Below are positions 52,701 to 63,231 of a stretch of 64,000 bases of DNA, piece by piece. How positions within the stretch are numbered: the first letter of the stretch is position 1; each line of letters starts with the position of its first letter. The stretch comes from Notospermus geniculatus (taxonomy: Eukaryota > Nemertea > Pilidiophora > Heteronemertea > Lineidae): NCBI GenBank assembly GCA_002633025.1, contig NMRB01000191.1, positions 121,418 through 185,417 on the forward strand, read 5' to 3'. The notes beneath the pieces were generated by a model. The model was not told the origin of the DNA. It made no database searches and saw only the letters and a list, made by a program, of their open reading frames with translations. The translations under genes were made by a program, and so were the position numbers.

Positions 52701-54159
52701 TTGCAGTCTTTTAAGACAGAGTATACAAGTCATGATTTAAACAAACTTCACTGCATAAAGATGCATCAGTTAATGCCTGGAGGCAAGGCGATCTCGTGTA
52801 TTCATCATGAGACTTGACCAACTGTCACCTTTTCCAGTCAACTTCAACTTCGTGCATAATATTATTTCATAAAATTCAAAATTTAATTTCGTGTCTTTTT
52901 GACATAGTTCTTTGCACAAGATGACATGTGAGAGCCCTTAAATCATGAGCATGCTTCATGAGCAAGAGGCTAACCATTTACCTTTTCACAGTCAATTTGA
53001 AGTCAAGTGGAAGTGCATTGTTCAACTGTCCATTTTAACAATCTACTTTAAAACTTTAACTTTATTGCACTTTTTTACTTTATAAACTTTGAATTTCTTA
53101 ATTAAGTTGGTATGGAAGAACTTTTTGAGTCAAAGTTGAACATGTAAAATTTTATCTGACTTTCAAATATTTTATCATTCTTTTATAAATGTGTACCACT
53201 TTCTTATTATGATTAACTTTCTCATGGTGATATTACAGTCACTCTCGGTCAACCTCAATCCCTTCTTTGTTAATCTTAACATGTTCTCCTGAAAAGTGGT
53301 GATATATCATAATCTCCATAAAAAACTATATTACAACAGAGCCGTACACAATTCCTTTCCACACCTACAGTACTGTAATTACACAAAAACTTAGAAACAA
53401 TTCAATTATTTCAGTAATTGTAAATTTGCTACGAGAGTAAAATGATACGCAGGATTCATTCAATTACTCCAACCTCGAACAACTTAACTCATTCAAAAAA
53501 TACCCGCCGTTGATTTTATGAATGAAACTTGATGAAAAAGTGTATCCTGCTACTCGAGTTAAGAGGTGAAGTAGAAAGACATACAACAGCTCACGCTCCT
53601 TAGCCCACCTCCCTTTGTCTGTGATCCAGATAAGTGTGATCACCTTACAATTGAGATGAATGAACGGAGATTTTTTTTCAAATACGAGTGTGGTCATCAA
53701 TGAAACAGATCTTAGAGTAGGAAATCTATGCTGTCCTTCATTCTTTATTGCCTCATGTTAGAGGGAAAATGTCTTTGTTAATTATATTTTCATATAAACT
53801 ACTTTGGTTTTGCAGACTCTTAATTCTTAACATATTTGATTCTTAACACATAATTTTGGTTATTTTTTTACAGCGCGGCCTCAATACATTCACCAGCAGA
53901 GTGTCGCATATGATCATTCAGTTTTAATACTTTCATTGTGGCTTTCACGACAATTACATATGACATCCTTGACACACCCCCAATCCCCATGGGTCAAAAT
54001 ATCGCTTAACCTTAGAAACAGCAATGTGAGGACACAGCAGCAGTGCTCCCTATACTGACAAGTCATAATCCATGAAGGTGGCAATTTGTCAAGGAATAAC
54101 TCAGGGGACAACCAAATTACCTATAGTTAGCCACTATCTCCATCATTGTATACTGGATT
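49734..54159. other. No gene seen
   Basis: Single-copy sequence, strongly AT-rich around 53000-53400. No exon with paired splice sites and a protein-like reading was found. Confidence 0.5.
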
Positions 54160-54390
54160 GGGGAGCATATGTTGGTGCAGTGATGAGAGCGTTGGAGTTG
54201 TGATTGAGAGGCCATGGGTTCGATTCCCATCAAGTTCCCAGAAAAATTTCTGATCAAAGAGAAGGTTCTGTATCGGGTGAGCCCCAAAAGTGATATTTTT
54301 CCAACTTATGTTGGCTTAACTGAGTTGTACACACGCAGCACTATAGTGAGGTGGAAATACAGGGTGACTTCTTGAAATCTATGGCTGCAT
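54160..54390 (+). mobile_element. tRNA-derived SINE
   Basis: The head carries an A-box-like TTGGTGCAGTGATG at 54172-54185 and a B box GGTTCGATTCC at 54217-54227 matching the polymerase III consensus. The T arm folds perfectly: ATGGG (54214-54218), loop TTCGATT, CCCAT (54226-54230). The box spacing is that of a tRNA with a slightly extended variable region. A unique-looking body follows (AAAATTTCTGATCAAAGAGA and onward). No clear poly-A tail or target duplication was found, so the 3' end is a guess. tRNA-derived SINEs of this kind are known in sea urchins, but I cannot name the family without comparison. Confidence 0.75.
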
Positions 54391-56816
54391 TTTGATGGCA
54401 CGTACATCGATTCCACACCCCTCTCCCACAAACAATCACTTACACAGCAAGTGTTTGTCCTCTCAACTTGTCGATGGTGATTTCCTGAGTAAGGAGTGTG
54501 TTATTAAACCTCTCACCACTCAAGAATACACTGTCGTAATCACGCAAAGTTTAATTATAAATTTTGCGCAACGCGTTTGTGGGAAATTGAAATCATTTAT
54601 TGCGGTTGGCGACGATGAGTGAATGAGAGAAGTAGCCATCTTCAGGAGGAGCCCGCGTCTCGCCCCACAGGGATGGGCAACGCACCCCTTGACTCCTGTA
54701 TAAGAAGCCACCAACCATGGAAGAACAATTATATCTCGTTACGTTGACAATTTAAAATGGTCATATTCATGAAAATATACGGTGGCCCTCAAATTTATGG
54801 GCAAGTATTTCCTGGATGTGATTAATTTTTGTGTTGTCTCAGACACCACTCCACATGGAGATGAAGATGCTTCCCTTTGCGGCAAGTGAACTGACACTCA
54901 CATATAATAAGGAAATAAGTCCTTATTTTATTTGGTGATGACTGGGTGCAGGGTGCAGTGACTTTTTACAGCCATGGCTATATGTCTGTCAAAGGTACAA
55001 TCTGAGCAACTAACGCCCCCAGTCCCATCTGTATAATTCTTGTGTGGAAAATGTTAAAGTCTCCAATAATTACACTAGTTTATTTCCCTGTTGTTCAAAT
55101 GGCATGTTAATTTCTATTTGTTTGTATGATATTCTGTTCTATAAATAGCAATTCAGCAGAGAAAAGGCTCCAGAAGAAAATGTTTCTCAGAAAGTGAAAT
55201 CATAACAAACACAATGCTCTAAAAATAAAAGAGAAATTGATTTTTGATAAAGTGAAATACCCAGAAATATACCAGGAGAGATGCATCACTTCCTTGCAAT
55301 GTTATCCATAGGGTAGTCATTCAGGTAGCGACTGAAAATACATGCCTGCTGAAATCTAATGTACAATACTGTATATCTAAATATGCAATATTTTCAGCAA
55401 CTTGGGCTGAAATTGACTTCATCTCTCATCACCAGGTGACCTGCATCATTACTCTACAGCTGATCATTAGCGCTCTTCTAGACGCACAGGTTTAACTCTT
55501 GTCTCCCCAAAGCAAAGAAAGATAAGATGTCATTGTAATTACAATAAATATCGGTAGGAATTCAGTGTACCCTGCTTGCTCAAATCTGAAATAGCTATGG
55601 ACAGCCATTGCTTTCAAAAATATTGGCTATACAGATTCTGTGAAACTCTGAATTCTTCCAACCAGCTCACATCAGGAATTTCTTCTCGTCGAGAGGTCTG
55701 GCTTCTTTGCACGCTTCGCACACACATCTGTTTCAAATGATGCTCATCTTGGTACAATATCCATGAATTTTAATTTCTTGAATCTTGCACATCAGAGATA
55801 GCGATGATTTTAAAATGAATCCATTTGACAGGTCCAGTAAATGATGAGTTGGAAGTGTCAGATAAGTCCGTCTGCTAAATGAAGATGACAAACACAACGT
55901 CTGTCTCTATTGCATGGACCAAGTTAAAATATCTGCCTTGCGTTAGAAGGCAACATTCTTGTGTAAAAGGAAGTCTGGGTGCATGGCCACAAGAATCAAT
56001 TCTATCTGAGCAGTTAGCTGGACCAATATTTTTGAAAACAGTTGTGATTCACTTTAACTTGACAACAAAATATTTTATAGAGCAGTATTTTTATTTCATA
56101 GAATGTAGGGTCAGTTTCAGAATTCAATGATCTTCTTGTGGTCATGCACCCAGACTCCTTTTTACAAAAGAATGCTGCTTTCCAACTCAAAGCAGATGAA
56201 TTTTCAAGATCCCCATAACTGGTAAAACAGAAAGTTCACTGACTACAAGTCATGTTGTAATGTACCAATGTCCAAAACATGATTTTAGCCTGTCGCCCCA
56301 GGGAGATGTATGAAACGTGTGTTCACCTTGAAGAATTATGACAAGCAACTTCGTAATGCTTCATCATACCTGGAGACTGAAGTGCACTCATTACCAGTGA
56401 AGGTGAAAGAAATGAACAAGAAGAATAGGTGAAAAAACCAGCCACATCTGCATGGCTGGGTACCTAACAGAGGAGGGCATCTGGCCTTGTCTTCTCCAAC
56501 CAATTGCTGGTCTGCATGTTAATGTTCGTACTATCGAACTGCGCCCCTGTGCTCCAATCAAATATGCTGGTTTTTATAGACTAAGCTAATTCGTGACTTC
56601 GAGATCAAGCGTGAAACTATCCAGCTAGCCTATCCTACCATACTAACAGCTACTTATCAGATCACCGCTGACACTCGGCTTACCTCTAAACAATAGAAAT
56701 CTCATGGGGGATGAGAATCGCTCGAGATCACGCTTCTGATGTGCCACAATGGAATGAACAATAACCCGATTTGTCAATGAAATCTTTAACCGCTAATATA
56801 AAACTGTTTGTTCTGT
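54391..56816. other. No gene seen
   Basis: Single-copy sequence with only short chance frames. Confidence 0.5.
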
Positions 56817-57410
56817 GGTCACGGTTGCTGTTAGTTTCGTTTTTCTTTTGTGCTGTGTTTGTTTCAACTTAACATTAGTTTCTACAGCTGTATATTGCTT
56901 TTATGGAGTATATATAAAGTGAAATGGAGTAGGCCTATTATTTATCACTTTCAAAACAATGATACAGATTTGAGAGAGAAAGAAAAGTTATATGGATTCA
57001 TCTCTGACAGCAGTAGCTGTATAGACACAATCATTTTTGGGAAAGGAAGCTTTTATCCTTTATAAAAATTACTGATATTTTATAAACTTCAGAAGAGTAG
57101 GTTCATAAATTCAAAACGTCTGAAATAGTTTCAGATAATAGTTTCAAATAATAATTTCAAATAATAGTTTCAAATAATAGTTTCAAATAATAGTTTCAAA
57201 TGATAGTTTCAAATGATGGTTTCAAATGATGGTTTCAAATGATGGTTTCAAATGATAGTTTCAAATGATAGTTTCAAATGATAGTTTCAAATGATAGTTT
57301 CAAATGATAGTTTCAAATGATAGTTTCAAATGATAGTTTCAAATGATAGTTTCAAGTGACAGTTTCAAGTGACAGTTTCAAATGACAGTTTCAAATGACA
57401 GTTTCAAATT
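56817..57410 (+). repeat. Duplicated block, copy A, ending in a 13-base minisatellite
   Basis: TTTGTTCTGTGGTCACGGTT at 56817 recurs at 57782, and the match runs about 300 bases into the minisatellite. Copy A has an extra segment of about 30 bases near 56905-56937 bracketed by ATGGAGTA words. From about 57123 to 57410 the unit AGTTTCAAATGAT repeats about 22 times, with AATAAT, AATGAT, AATGGT and AATGAC variants clustered in runs. Confidence 0.88.
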
Positions 57411-57780
57411 AGACTGGTTCCCGTCGTTGCCGCTGCACATTTATGGCGCTCAGCTATACAACGACAGGTCCGGGGCACCATCTTGGGCCGGGATTCCGGC
57501 CGAATCTACTGCGCATCCTTGTTGCGCATACATTCTGCGCAGGTATTTGCGCAATGTTTTGACCGTTTTTACTAAATATAGAAAATGCACGTGGATCGAG
57601 TATTTCGTGTTTGAGAGCATGTATCATGTGTATAAGCCCCAGGATAGTACCGGTATGCATGTAGCATGTGTGTTTGGACTGACCCTGCGGGGATAAGACA
57701 CTGGGATAACAGGAGGCTGCCTTTGGACTGTAGATTACGAGGTGAGTGCGTCACTTTCTCCTCAACAACAGAAGGCATGC
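57411..57780. other. CpG-rich segment present only after copy A
   Basis: This segment is much richer in G, C and CpG than its neighbours (CCGGGATTCCGGCCGAATC near 57489, several TGCGCA words at 57507-57555). It contains a YY1-like CACCATCTTGG at 57478-57488 and ends with a donor-like GAG-GTGAGT at 57742. It could be a promoter with a non-coding first exon. The 104-codon frame over it begins inside the minisatellite and is not persuasive. It lacks a counterpart after copy B. Confidence 0.35.
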
Positions 57781-57781
57781 N
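57781..57781. other. Single-N contig junction 3
   Basis: One undetermined base; the sequence after it restarts the block that began at 56817. Confidence 0.9.
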
Positions 57782-58380
57782 TTTGTTCTGTGGTCACGGT
57801 TGCTGTTAGTTTCGTTTTTCTTTTGTACTGAGTTTGTTTCAACTTAACATTAGTTGCTACAGCTGTATATTGCTTTTATGGAGTAATTTATCACTTTCAA
57901 AACAATGATACAGATTTGAGAGGGAAAGAAAAGTTATATGGATTCATCTCTGACAGCAATAGCTGTAGACACAATCATTTTTGGGAAAGGAAGCTTTTAT
58001 CCTTTATAAAAATTACTGATATTTTATAAACTTCAGAAGAGTAGGTTCATAAATTCAAAACGTCTGAAATAGTTTCAGATAATAGTTTCAAATAATAGTT
58101 TCAAATAATAGTTTCAAATAATAGTTTCAAATGATAGTTTCAAATGATGGTTTCAAATGATGGTTTCAAATGATAGTTTCAAATGATGGTTTCAAATGAT
58201 AGTTTCAAATGATAGTTTCAAGTGATAGTTTCAAATGACAGTTTCAAATGACAGTTTCAAATGACAGTTTCAAATGACAGTTTCAAATGACAGTTTCAAA
58301 TGATAATTTCAAATGATAATTTCAAATGATAGTTTCAAATGATAGTTTCAAATAATAGTTTCAAATAGTTTCAAATAGTA
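57782..58380 (+). repeat. Duplicated block, copy B, ending in a 13-base minisatellite
   Basis: Partner of 56817-57410. Its minisatellite runs from about 58067 to 58380, about 24 units of 13 bases, with a different order of variant units from copy A. Beyond it the sequence (ATCAGGAGTCAATG) differs from what follows copy A. Confidence 0.88.
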
Positions 58381-58680
58381 TCAGGAGTCAATGTTTTCAA
58401 TAGTAAACATTGGCAAAATCTGAACTCCAAATTTTCTCACAGGTCTAACAATCAACCCAGTAGCATGGAATTTTCAGAAAACCCAGGTCAAAAGCTGCAG
58501 CAAGAAGTTCACGCTCAATGCTCAATTCTGATTCATTGCCGTGGACCCAGGAGTCATGATTCTCATCTAAATTGTCCGTCAGATTAGAGATAAGCGGACA
58601 AATTGATGTGTCCACAGACCGATACGGCAAATGATGAACAAGCTTTCCACGTCGAGGAGGTGTTATCCCTTAAGACGAGT
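58381..58680. other. No gene seen
   Basis: Single-copy stretch between the minisatellite and the next repeat cluster. Confidence 0.5.
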
Positions 58681-59080
58681 GATCATTGAAAATGATTTCT
58701 GAAGAATTTTCGAAGAAATGAACATTATTGCTTAAATTTTCCTTAATTTACTTCTGAAGAATGTATACTTCAAGAGGTGAACATCATTCCTTAAGTTCCT
58801 TAATTTACATTTCTGAAGACTGCATACACATACATGTGTAGGAAAGAAAATTATTCCTTAAATTTTCATTTCGGAAGAATGCATACTCGAAGAAATATGT
58901 TCATTTCTTCGAGTATGCATTCTTCAGAAATGTAAATTAAGGAAAACTTCCTGCAGAAGTTCCTTAATTTACAATTTCTTAATTTCTTGATTTACATTTC
59001 TGAAGAATGCAATCTGAAGAATGCAATCTGAAGAATGCATTTACATTCTGAAGAATGCATACTCGAAGGAATGAACATTG
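58681..59080. repeat. Rearranged repeat cluster
   Basis: The phrases TTCCTTAATTTACATTTCTG, AAGAATGCATACTCGAAG and (A/G)AATGAACATTATT recur in direct orientation at least five times with partial and expanded copies (three short GAATGCA(A/T)CTGAA units at about 59005-59040), and once in inverted orientation. Confidence 0.8.
58861..58938. repeat. Hairpin with 36-base arms
   Basis: Arms 58861-58896 and 58903-58938 pair with two mismatches around a 6-base loop (ATGTTC). They consist of the repeat phrase of the surrounding cluster and its inverted copy. Confidence 0.88.
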
Positions 59081-60004
59081 TTACTGAAGTCTCCGGAACA
59101 TTCTGTAAATTTACATATGATATGATATGCTTTCCTGTATTGGTTGGACTTTACAGAATTATACTTTGGGAACAGTATGAAAATATAATTTGGTCAGCCT
59201 CCAGTCAAGTCTCCTGTTAACATTTCTTTGAGTCTGTAATTTTACAGATCCACATTCTGAGACTCTGCTGCAGGAATTTTCTGTAAAATCCTCTGTTATT
59301 TCTAACAGTGTACACCAGAGTGATGACTTGAGAGTTGATTTGGCATTGGAAGAGTCCTGCCATGGAACTGAAGCTTTTAATGAGTATTACACACCTTGTG
59401 AAAAATAGGGAGTGTTGTGTGAAAAACAGGTTTCTCAGGCATTTAAAATGTCAATGTTTGTCACATTTTACAATTAAGGGTATATAGGGGCATTCTAAGA
59501 ATTTTGGAACAGGAAATCTGCCAAGAAACAAGAGAACTGGATGGAGGAAGGATCCAGAAAATTCCTGTTGAAACATCAAGGGCATCATATGAAGTTATCA
59601 AATAATCTAGTTGTCCTGGTGAAAGGTCACCTCTTGAAGGCTGTCAGATGGTATCCCCCTGAATGACAGACCCAATACAGCTACATTTTGGTGTAATACT
59701 TAATAAAGAGAAGTGGAGAAATGACTTATGGAATGACAGCATGACTACAACATTGGGCAAGAAGGAATTAATTCGATCCTGTTCAGAGGTTGTTTCTGAC
59801 TACAACATGAGGTAATGAATGGCCACACATTTCCAATCCTGAGTAATACTAGCATTTCCATCTCATTTCTGTGGAGTTCAACCATCATTTTACAGTTCCA
59901 TACCCTACCCTCATGCTGGTTATAATTACGGACACTTGTGACAAAATCTGTGAGGGCAAATCACAATTTAACGAGTAGTAGGAAAATCATAGGGGATGGA
60001 AAAT
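59081..60004. other. No gene seen up to the sequence gap
   Basis: Single-copy sequence without notable frames. Confidence 0.5.
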
Positions 60005-60133
60005 NNNNNNNNNNNNNNNNNNNNNNNNNNNNNNNNNNNNNNNNNNNNNNNNNNNNNNNNNNNNNNNNNNNNNNNNNNNNNNNNNNNNNNNNNNNNNNNN
60101 NNNNNNNNNNNNNNNNNNNNNNNNNNNNNNNNN
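60005..60133. other. Assembly gap, 129 N
   Basis: Unresolved bases; frames spanning it are artefacts. Confidence 1.
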
Positions 60134-60286
60134 TTTTCCACTGAGCGATGAATCTTGCTAGTGGCACTAGATTCCCAGGGAGTCTGGTTCTGCTCCATGA
60201 GTAGCGAGGCAATGATAAATCTACGATTTGTAGGCCTATTCCGGTATAAGATCCTGCTGTCTACTAGTCCTTCAGCAATTCAGACA

Positions 60287-60332
60287 CCTGAGAACATCAG
60301 AGGTTCGTAGTGCTCCCTCTGATGTTCTCAGG
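60287..60332. repeat. Perfect 17-base-arm hairpin
   Basis: CCTGAGAACATCAGAGG (60287-60303) is followed after 12 bases by its exact reverse complement (60316-60332). Confidence 0.9.
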
Positions 60333-60978
60333 ATGATTTCAGAGGATTGATACTCATTTCCATCTGGGGGGGGGCATGATTCGGCGGGCCAATGTCCAGT
60401 TGTTCATGTGCGCGTTTTCAGCGAGCGATCAGGGCCTTATGTAACTTTCAGGTGGGGGGGGGGCAATGACCTCATCGTATTGCCAATTTCAACATCCCTG
60501 AGCCTGCATATACATGTAAAACAAATTTTTGTCGGTCCGGGGATCCGACTCCTCCCCCAAACTGGTTGTCAGTAGCCAGGCACCGCAGAGTGTCATCAGG
60601 GGATCTACATCCATCACAATAATGACCGTCAATGCAATGTTGTCACTGGCACCTGGTGGAGATTGCAGGAACTAGCTTCATGCTGCGTTCAGGTGGGGTT
60701 TGTTGCCGAAAATGTGTAGCCTACAGTACAGGCAAGGTGATGCCATTTTGAAATACAGGTACCTGCATTTTGATTTTATGACACGACATAAATTTTGTGA
60801 CTTCACTTTTGAGATGTCCCTCTCATGTAACATTTCCTAGCCAAACGATAAGGCCACAACTGATTATCGAAAAATGTTTTAATGTGTGGCAGGAAAGATG
60901 TTCCTTCAGGTAAATTGTCCGGGAATTAGGCTATGGTGTAGCGGAACCAGACAACGCATCGAGGTGAGAATACTGCAT

Positions 60979-61182
60979 AGGAGCACGGTATTGCCACTTT
61001 TTCTCGACAGCCGGCGCCACTGTGCCACTCTCCAACCCAGGGACCAACGACGTATTGGCGAGTTGACCCGATTTCCTCCGTACATTTTGTAATGCATTTT
61101 TGTAGTTCGTGTTACTGCCGCTAGGTGGCTCCCTCTACGTCGGCAGTCAAATAACGCATTTGAGATCCAATACCGTGCTCCT
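60979..61182. repeat. Possible short inverted-repeat element
   Basis: AGGAGCACGGTATTG at 60979-60993 is repeated as its exact reverse complement at 61168-61182, enclosing a CpG-rich interior. This could be a small TIR element of about 204 bases, but no target duplication is visible. Inside, CCGCTAGGTGGCTC at 61118-61131 resembles the CTCF core. Confidence 0.5.
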
Positions 61183-61384
61183 TTATATTTCTCCATAAGG
61201 GGCGGGAAATTGTAGGCGAAAATCGACCAGGCGAGGTCTCTTCATTAGCTGAGTTGGAAGGAAATTTTGATAGCTGCAGCGGTTTGGCAGGAAAGGAAGC
61301 CCCGAAAAAGGCATTTCGTTCGAGGTTTTCTTTCAGATTCCTGCCAAATGGGTCCAAAGATAGCCTCCCAATATCACGCATAGG

Positions 61385-61463
61385 CCACGTGTCATACCAT
61401 AATCTTCAACCACACAACCTATAGGCCGACATCCGAACCCACGACTTGCCGGTGATGTAGGCC
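61385..61463 (-). mobile_element. SINE-like tRNA-derived head, B-box side
   Basis: On the minus strand the sequence ACCGGCAAGTCGTGGGTTCG leads into a B-box-like GGTTCGGATGT (plus positions about 61428-61438). The A-box-like half lies on the far side of the inserted TIR element at 61467-61804. The T-arm pairing is degraded, so this is an old copy. Confidence 0.42.
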
Positions 61464-61466
61464 TAA

Positions 61467-61804
61467 AGCCGAGCGCAGATCGACCTTGCGACTGGAAGCA
61501 ACTACCGGCAATGGCGTTTCCGGCAACGGTGGGCGCCGACTGGCTGGAAACAGCAGCAACTGATCAGTTGCTCAAACAGGTCGATGTGCGCACCCCGGCA
61601 ACGCTATTGCCGACTGTTGCCGCTAGTTCCAGTCAGTTGCTCATGTTCTACTCGTTTTCCCAATTCTCTTCAGTATAGCTGTCGATGTGCGCGCTCCGGA
61701 TTGAAGACTGGATTGTGCCACTTGTTGCCGCAATGACCAGTCGGAGTCGATGTGCGCGGTTGCGTTCAGTTGCTTCCAGTCGCAACGTCGATCTGCACTC
61801 GGCT
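61467..61804. mobile_element. MITE-like TIR element, 338 bases
   Basis: 37-base terminal inverted repeats (61467-61503 and 61768-61804; outer end AGCCGAG, inner part CTTGCGACTGGAAGCAACT) differ at two positions. The element is bracketed by TAA at 61464-61466 and 61805-61807. A 3-base TAA/TTA target duplication is typical of the PIF/Harbinger superfamily. The interior is GC- and CpG-rich, repeats GTCGATGTGCGC words and has no transposase, so the element would be non-autonomous. Confidence 0.82.
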
Positions 61805-61832
61805 TAAGACCACCACGGCTCGGCTAGGAATA
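61805..61832 (-). mobile_element. SINE-like tRNA-derived head, A-box side
   Basis: On the minus strand GAGCCGTGGTGGTCTTA ends at the insertion point. Removing the TIR element and one TTA joins it to GGCCTACATCACCGG and restores a tRNA-like head with A-box-like and B-box-like parts at normal spacing. Confidence 0.4.
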
Positions 61833-62004
61833 TTTGAATGGAACTTCCACGAGGTCATTTTTGGAGGAAGATGGTTTGTGCGGGGTGGGACGTGGTGGAG
61901 GGGAGTAGGAGCAAGAAAAACGTGATCATATGAACTATTGGTAAAGAAAATGGGATATTTACCCGACGGTCGGTCCCGCAGGTAATGAATTTCGTCTTGC
62001 AGAA

Positions 62005-62320
62005 ACCACTGGAGAGATTTTGTAACGTTACAGAATCTCACCACTGGAGAGATTTTGTAACGTTACAAAATCTCTCCAGTAGTGAGATTTTGTAACGTTA
62101 CAAAATCTCACCACTGGAGAGATTTTGTAACGTTACAAAATCGCAACACTCGAGAGGTTTTGTAACGTTACAAAATCTCTCCGTGATGAGATTTTGTAAC
62201 ATTACAAAGTCTCTCCAGTGGTGAGATTTTGTAAATCTCACCACTGGAGAGATTTTGTAACGTTACAAAATCTCTCCAGTGGTGAGATTTTTGTAACGTT
62301 TGTCACTTACAAAAAATCTC
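62005..62320. repeat. Palindromic 35-base satellite, array 1
   Basis: The unit is a 26-base perfect palindrome centred on GTAACGTTAC, flanked by GAGATTTT and AAAATCTC, plus a 9-base linker. The linker appears as ACCACTGGA or its complement TCCAGTGGT, so neighbouring units face alternately. About eight to nine units are present, some truncated or mutated. The array ends in a distinctive AAAAAATCTCCTGGCG that recurs at the end of array 2. Confidence 0.92.
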
Positions 62321-62397
62321 CTGGCGATAAAGTGTACCTTTCATGTGTTATAAATTATCACCATACTGGATTCTCTCAGAGAAAGTTCAACAAGGTT

Positions 62398-62873
62398 CAG
62401 GGGTAGGCCGAGTGCATTCGCAATTTCTGCCGTAATTTGCAGTGATATTCCATTGAATGCAGGATGGAGCAAACTAGGCTAAGTGAAACTAGGCTAAGGA
62501 CAGGAGGTATACCAAAAGTTTCCAGGCCATCTGCCGAGCTGTTCTGATAAAGACAACAGGAGACAATTGGTGTCATTTTGTAGGTATATCCTTCTTCTAA
62601 ACTGACCAGTTTCCTGCATTCGCATTTTTTACCGAAATTTGCCGTCATATTCAGTTGAGCGGAGGACGGAGTGAAACTTGGCTGAGCATGCTGAGGACAG
62701 GAGGTAACCAAAGTTTCCAGGCCATCTGCCGAGCTGTTCTGATTAGGGCAACAGGAGACAATTGGTGTCATTTTGTAGGTATATGCTTCTTCTAAATAGA
62801 TCAGTGTCCCGTATTCGCATTTGCTGCCGCAATTCGCCGTCACATTCCATTTAACGCAGGATGGAGCGAACTG
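62398..62873 (-). pseudogene. Three cysteine-rich 65-codon units, block 1
   Basis: On the minus strand the first unit (62873 down to 62691) contains C-x8-C-x3-C-x21-CC-x16-C, with PSCVKWNVTANCGSKCEY near its start and YTYKMTPIVSCC in its middle. The second unit follows in frame, with its reference codon 195 bases further on; it has lost the first cysteine and repeats the YTYKMTPIVSCC and QNSSADGLET segments. The third (PSCIQWNITANYGRNCEC) is 202 bases on, hence in another frame, and soon reaches a stop. Asn-x-Ser/Thr sites and paired cysteines suggest an extracellular origin. There is no ATG before the first unit and no convincing splice site. This may be decayed exon sequence carried in a satellite. 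I do not recognise the domain. Confidence 0.4.
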
Positions 62874-62903
62874 CCTACCAGTACCAGCTTAGGCCTCTGC
62901 CTT

Positions 62904-63154
62904 GTTACGTTACAAAATCTCACCACTGAGAGATTTTGTAACATTACAAAGTCTCTCCAGTGGTGAGATTTACAAAATCTCACCACCGGAGAGATTTTGT
63001 AACGTAACAAAATCTCACCAGTGGAGAGATTTTGTAAATCTCACCACTGGAGAGATTTTGTAACGTTACAAAATCTCACCACTGGAGGGATTTTGTAACG
63101 TTACAAAATCTCTCCAGTGGTGAGATTTTTGTAACGTTTGTTACAAAAAATCTC
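62904..63154. repeat. Palindromic 35-base satellite, array 2
   Basis: Same unit as array 1, about six to seven copies, ending in the same AAAAAATCTCCTGGCG. One linker reads CACCACCGGAGAG and one core reads GTAACGTAAC, showing point changes between units. Confidence 0.92.
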
Positions 63155-63231
63155 CTGGCGATAAAGTGTACCTTTCATGTGTTATAAATTATCACCATAC
63201 TGGATTCTCTCAGAGAAAGTTCAACTAGGTT

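Noticed and set aside
62218-62406. Open frames inside the palindromic arrays
   Set aside because: They arise from the repeated unit, which has few stops, and begin and end within the arrays.
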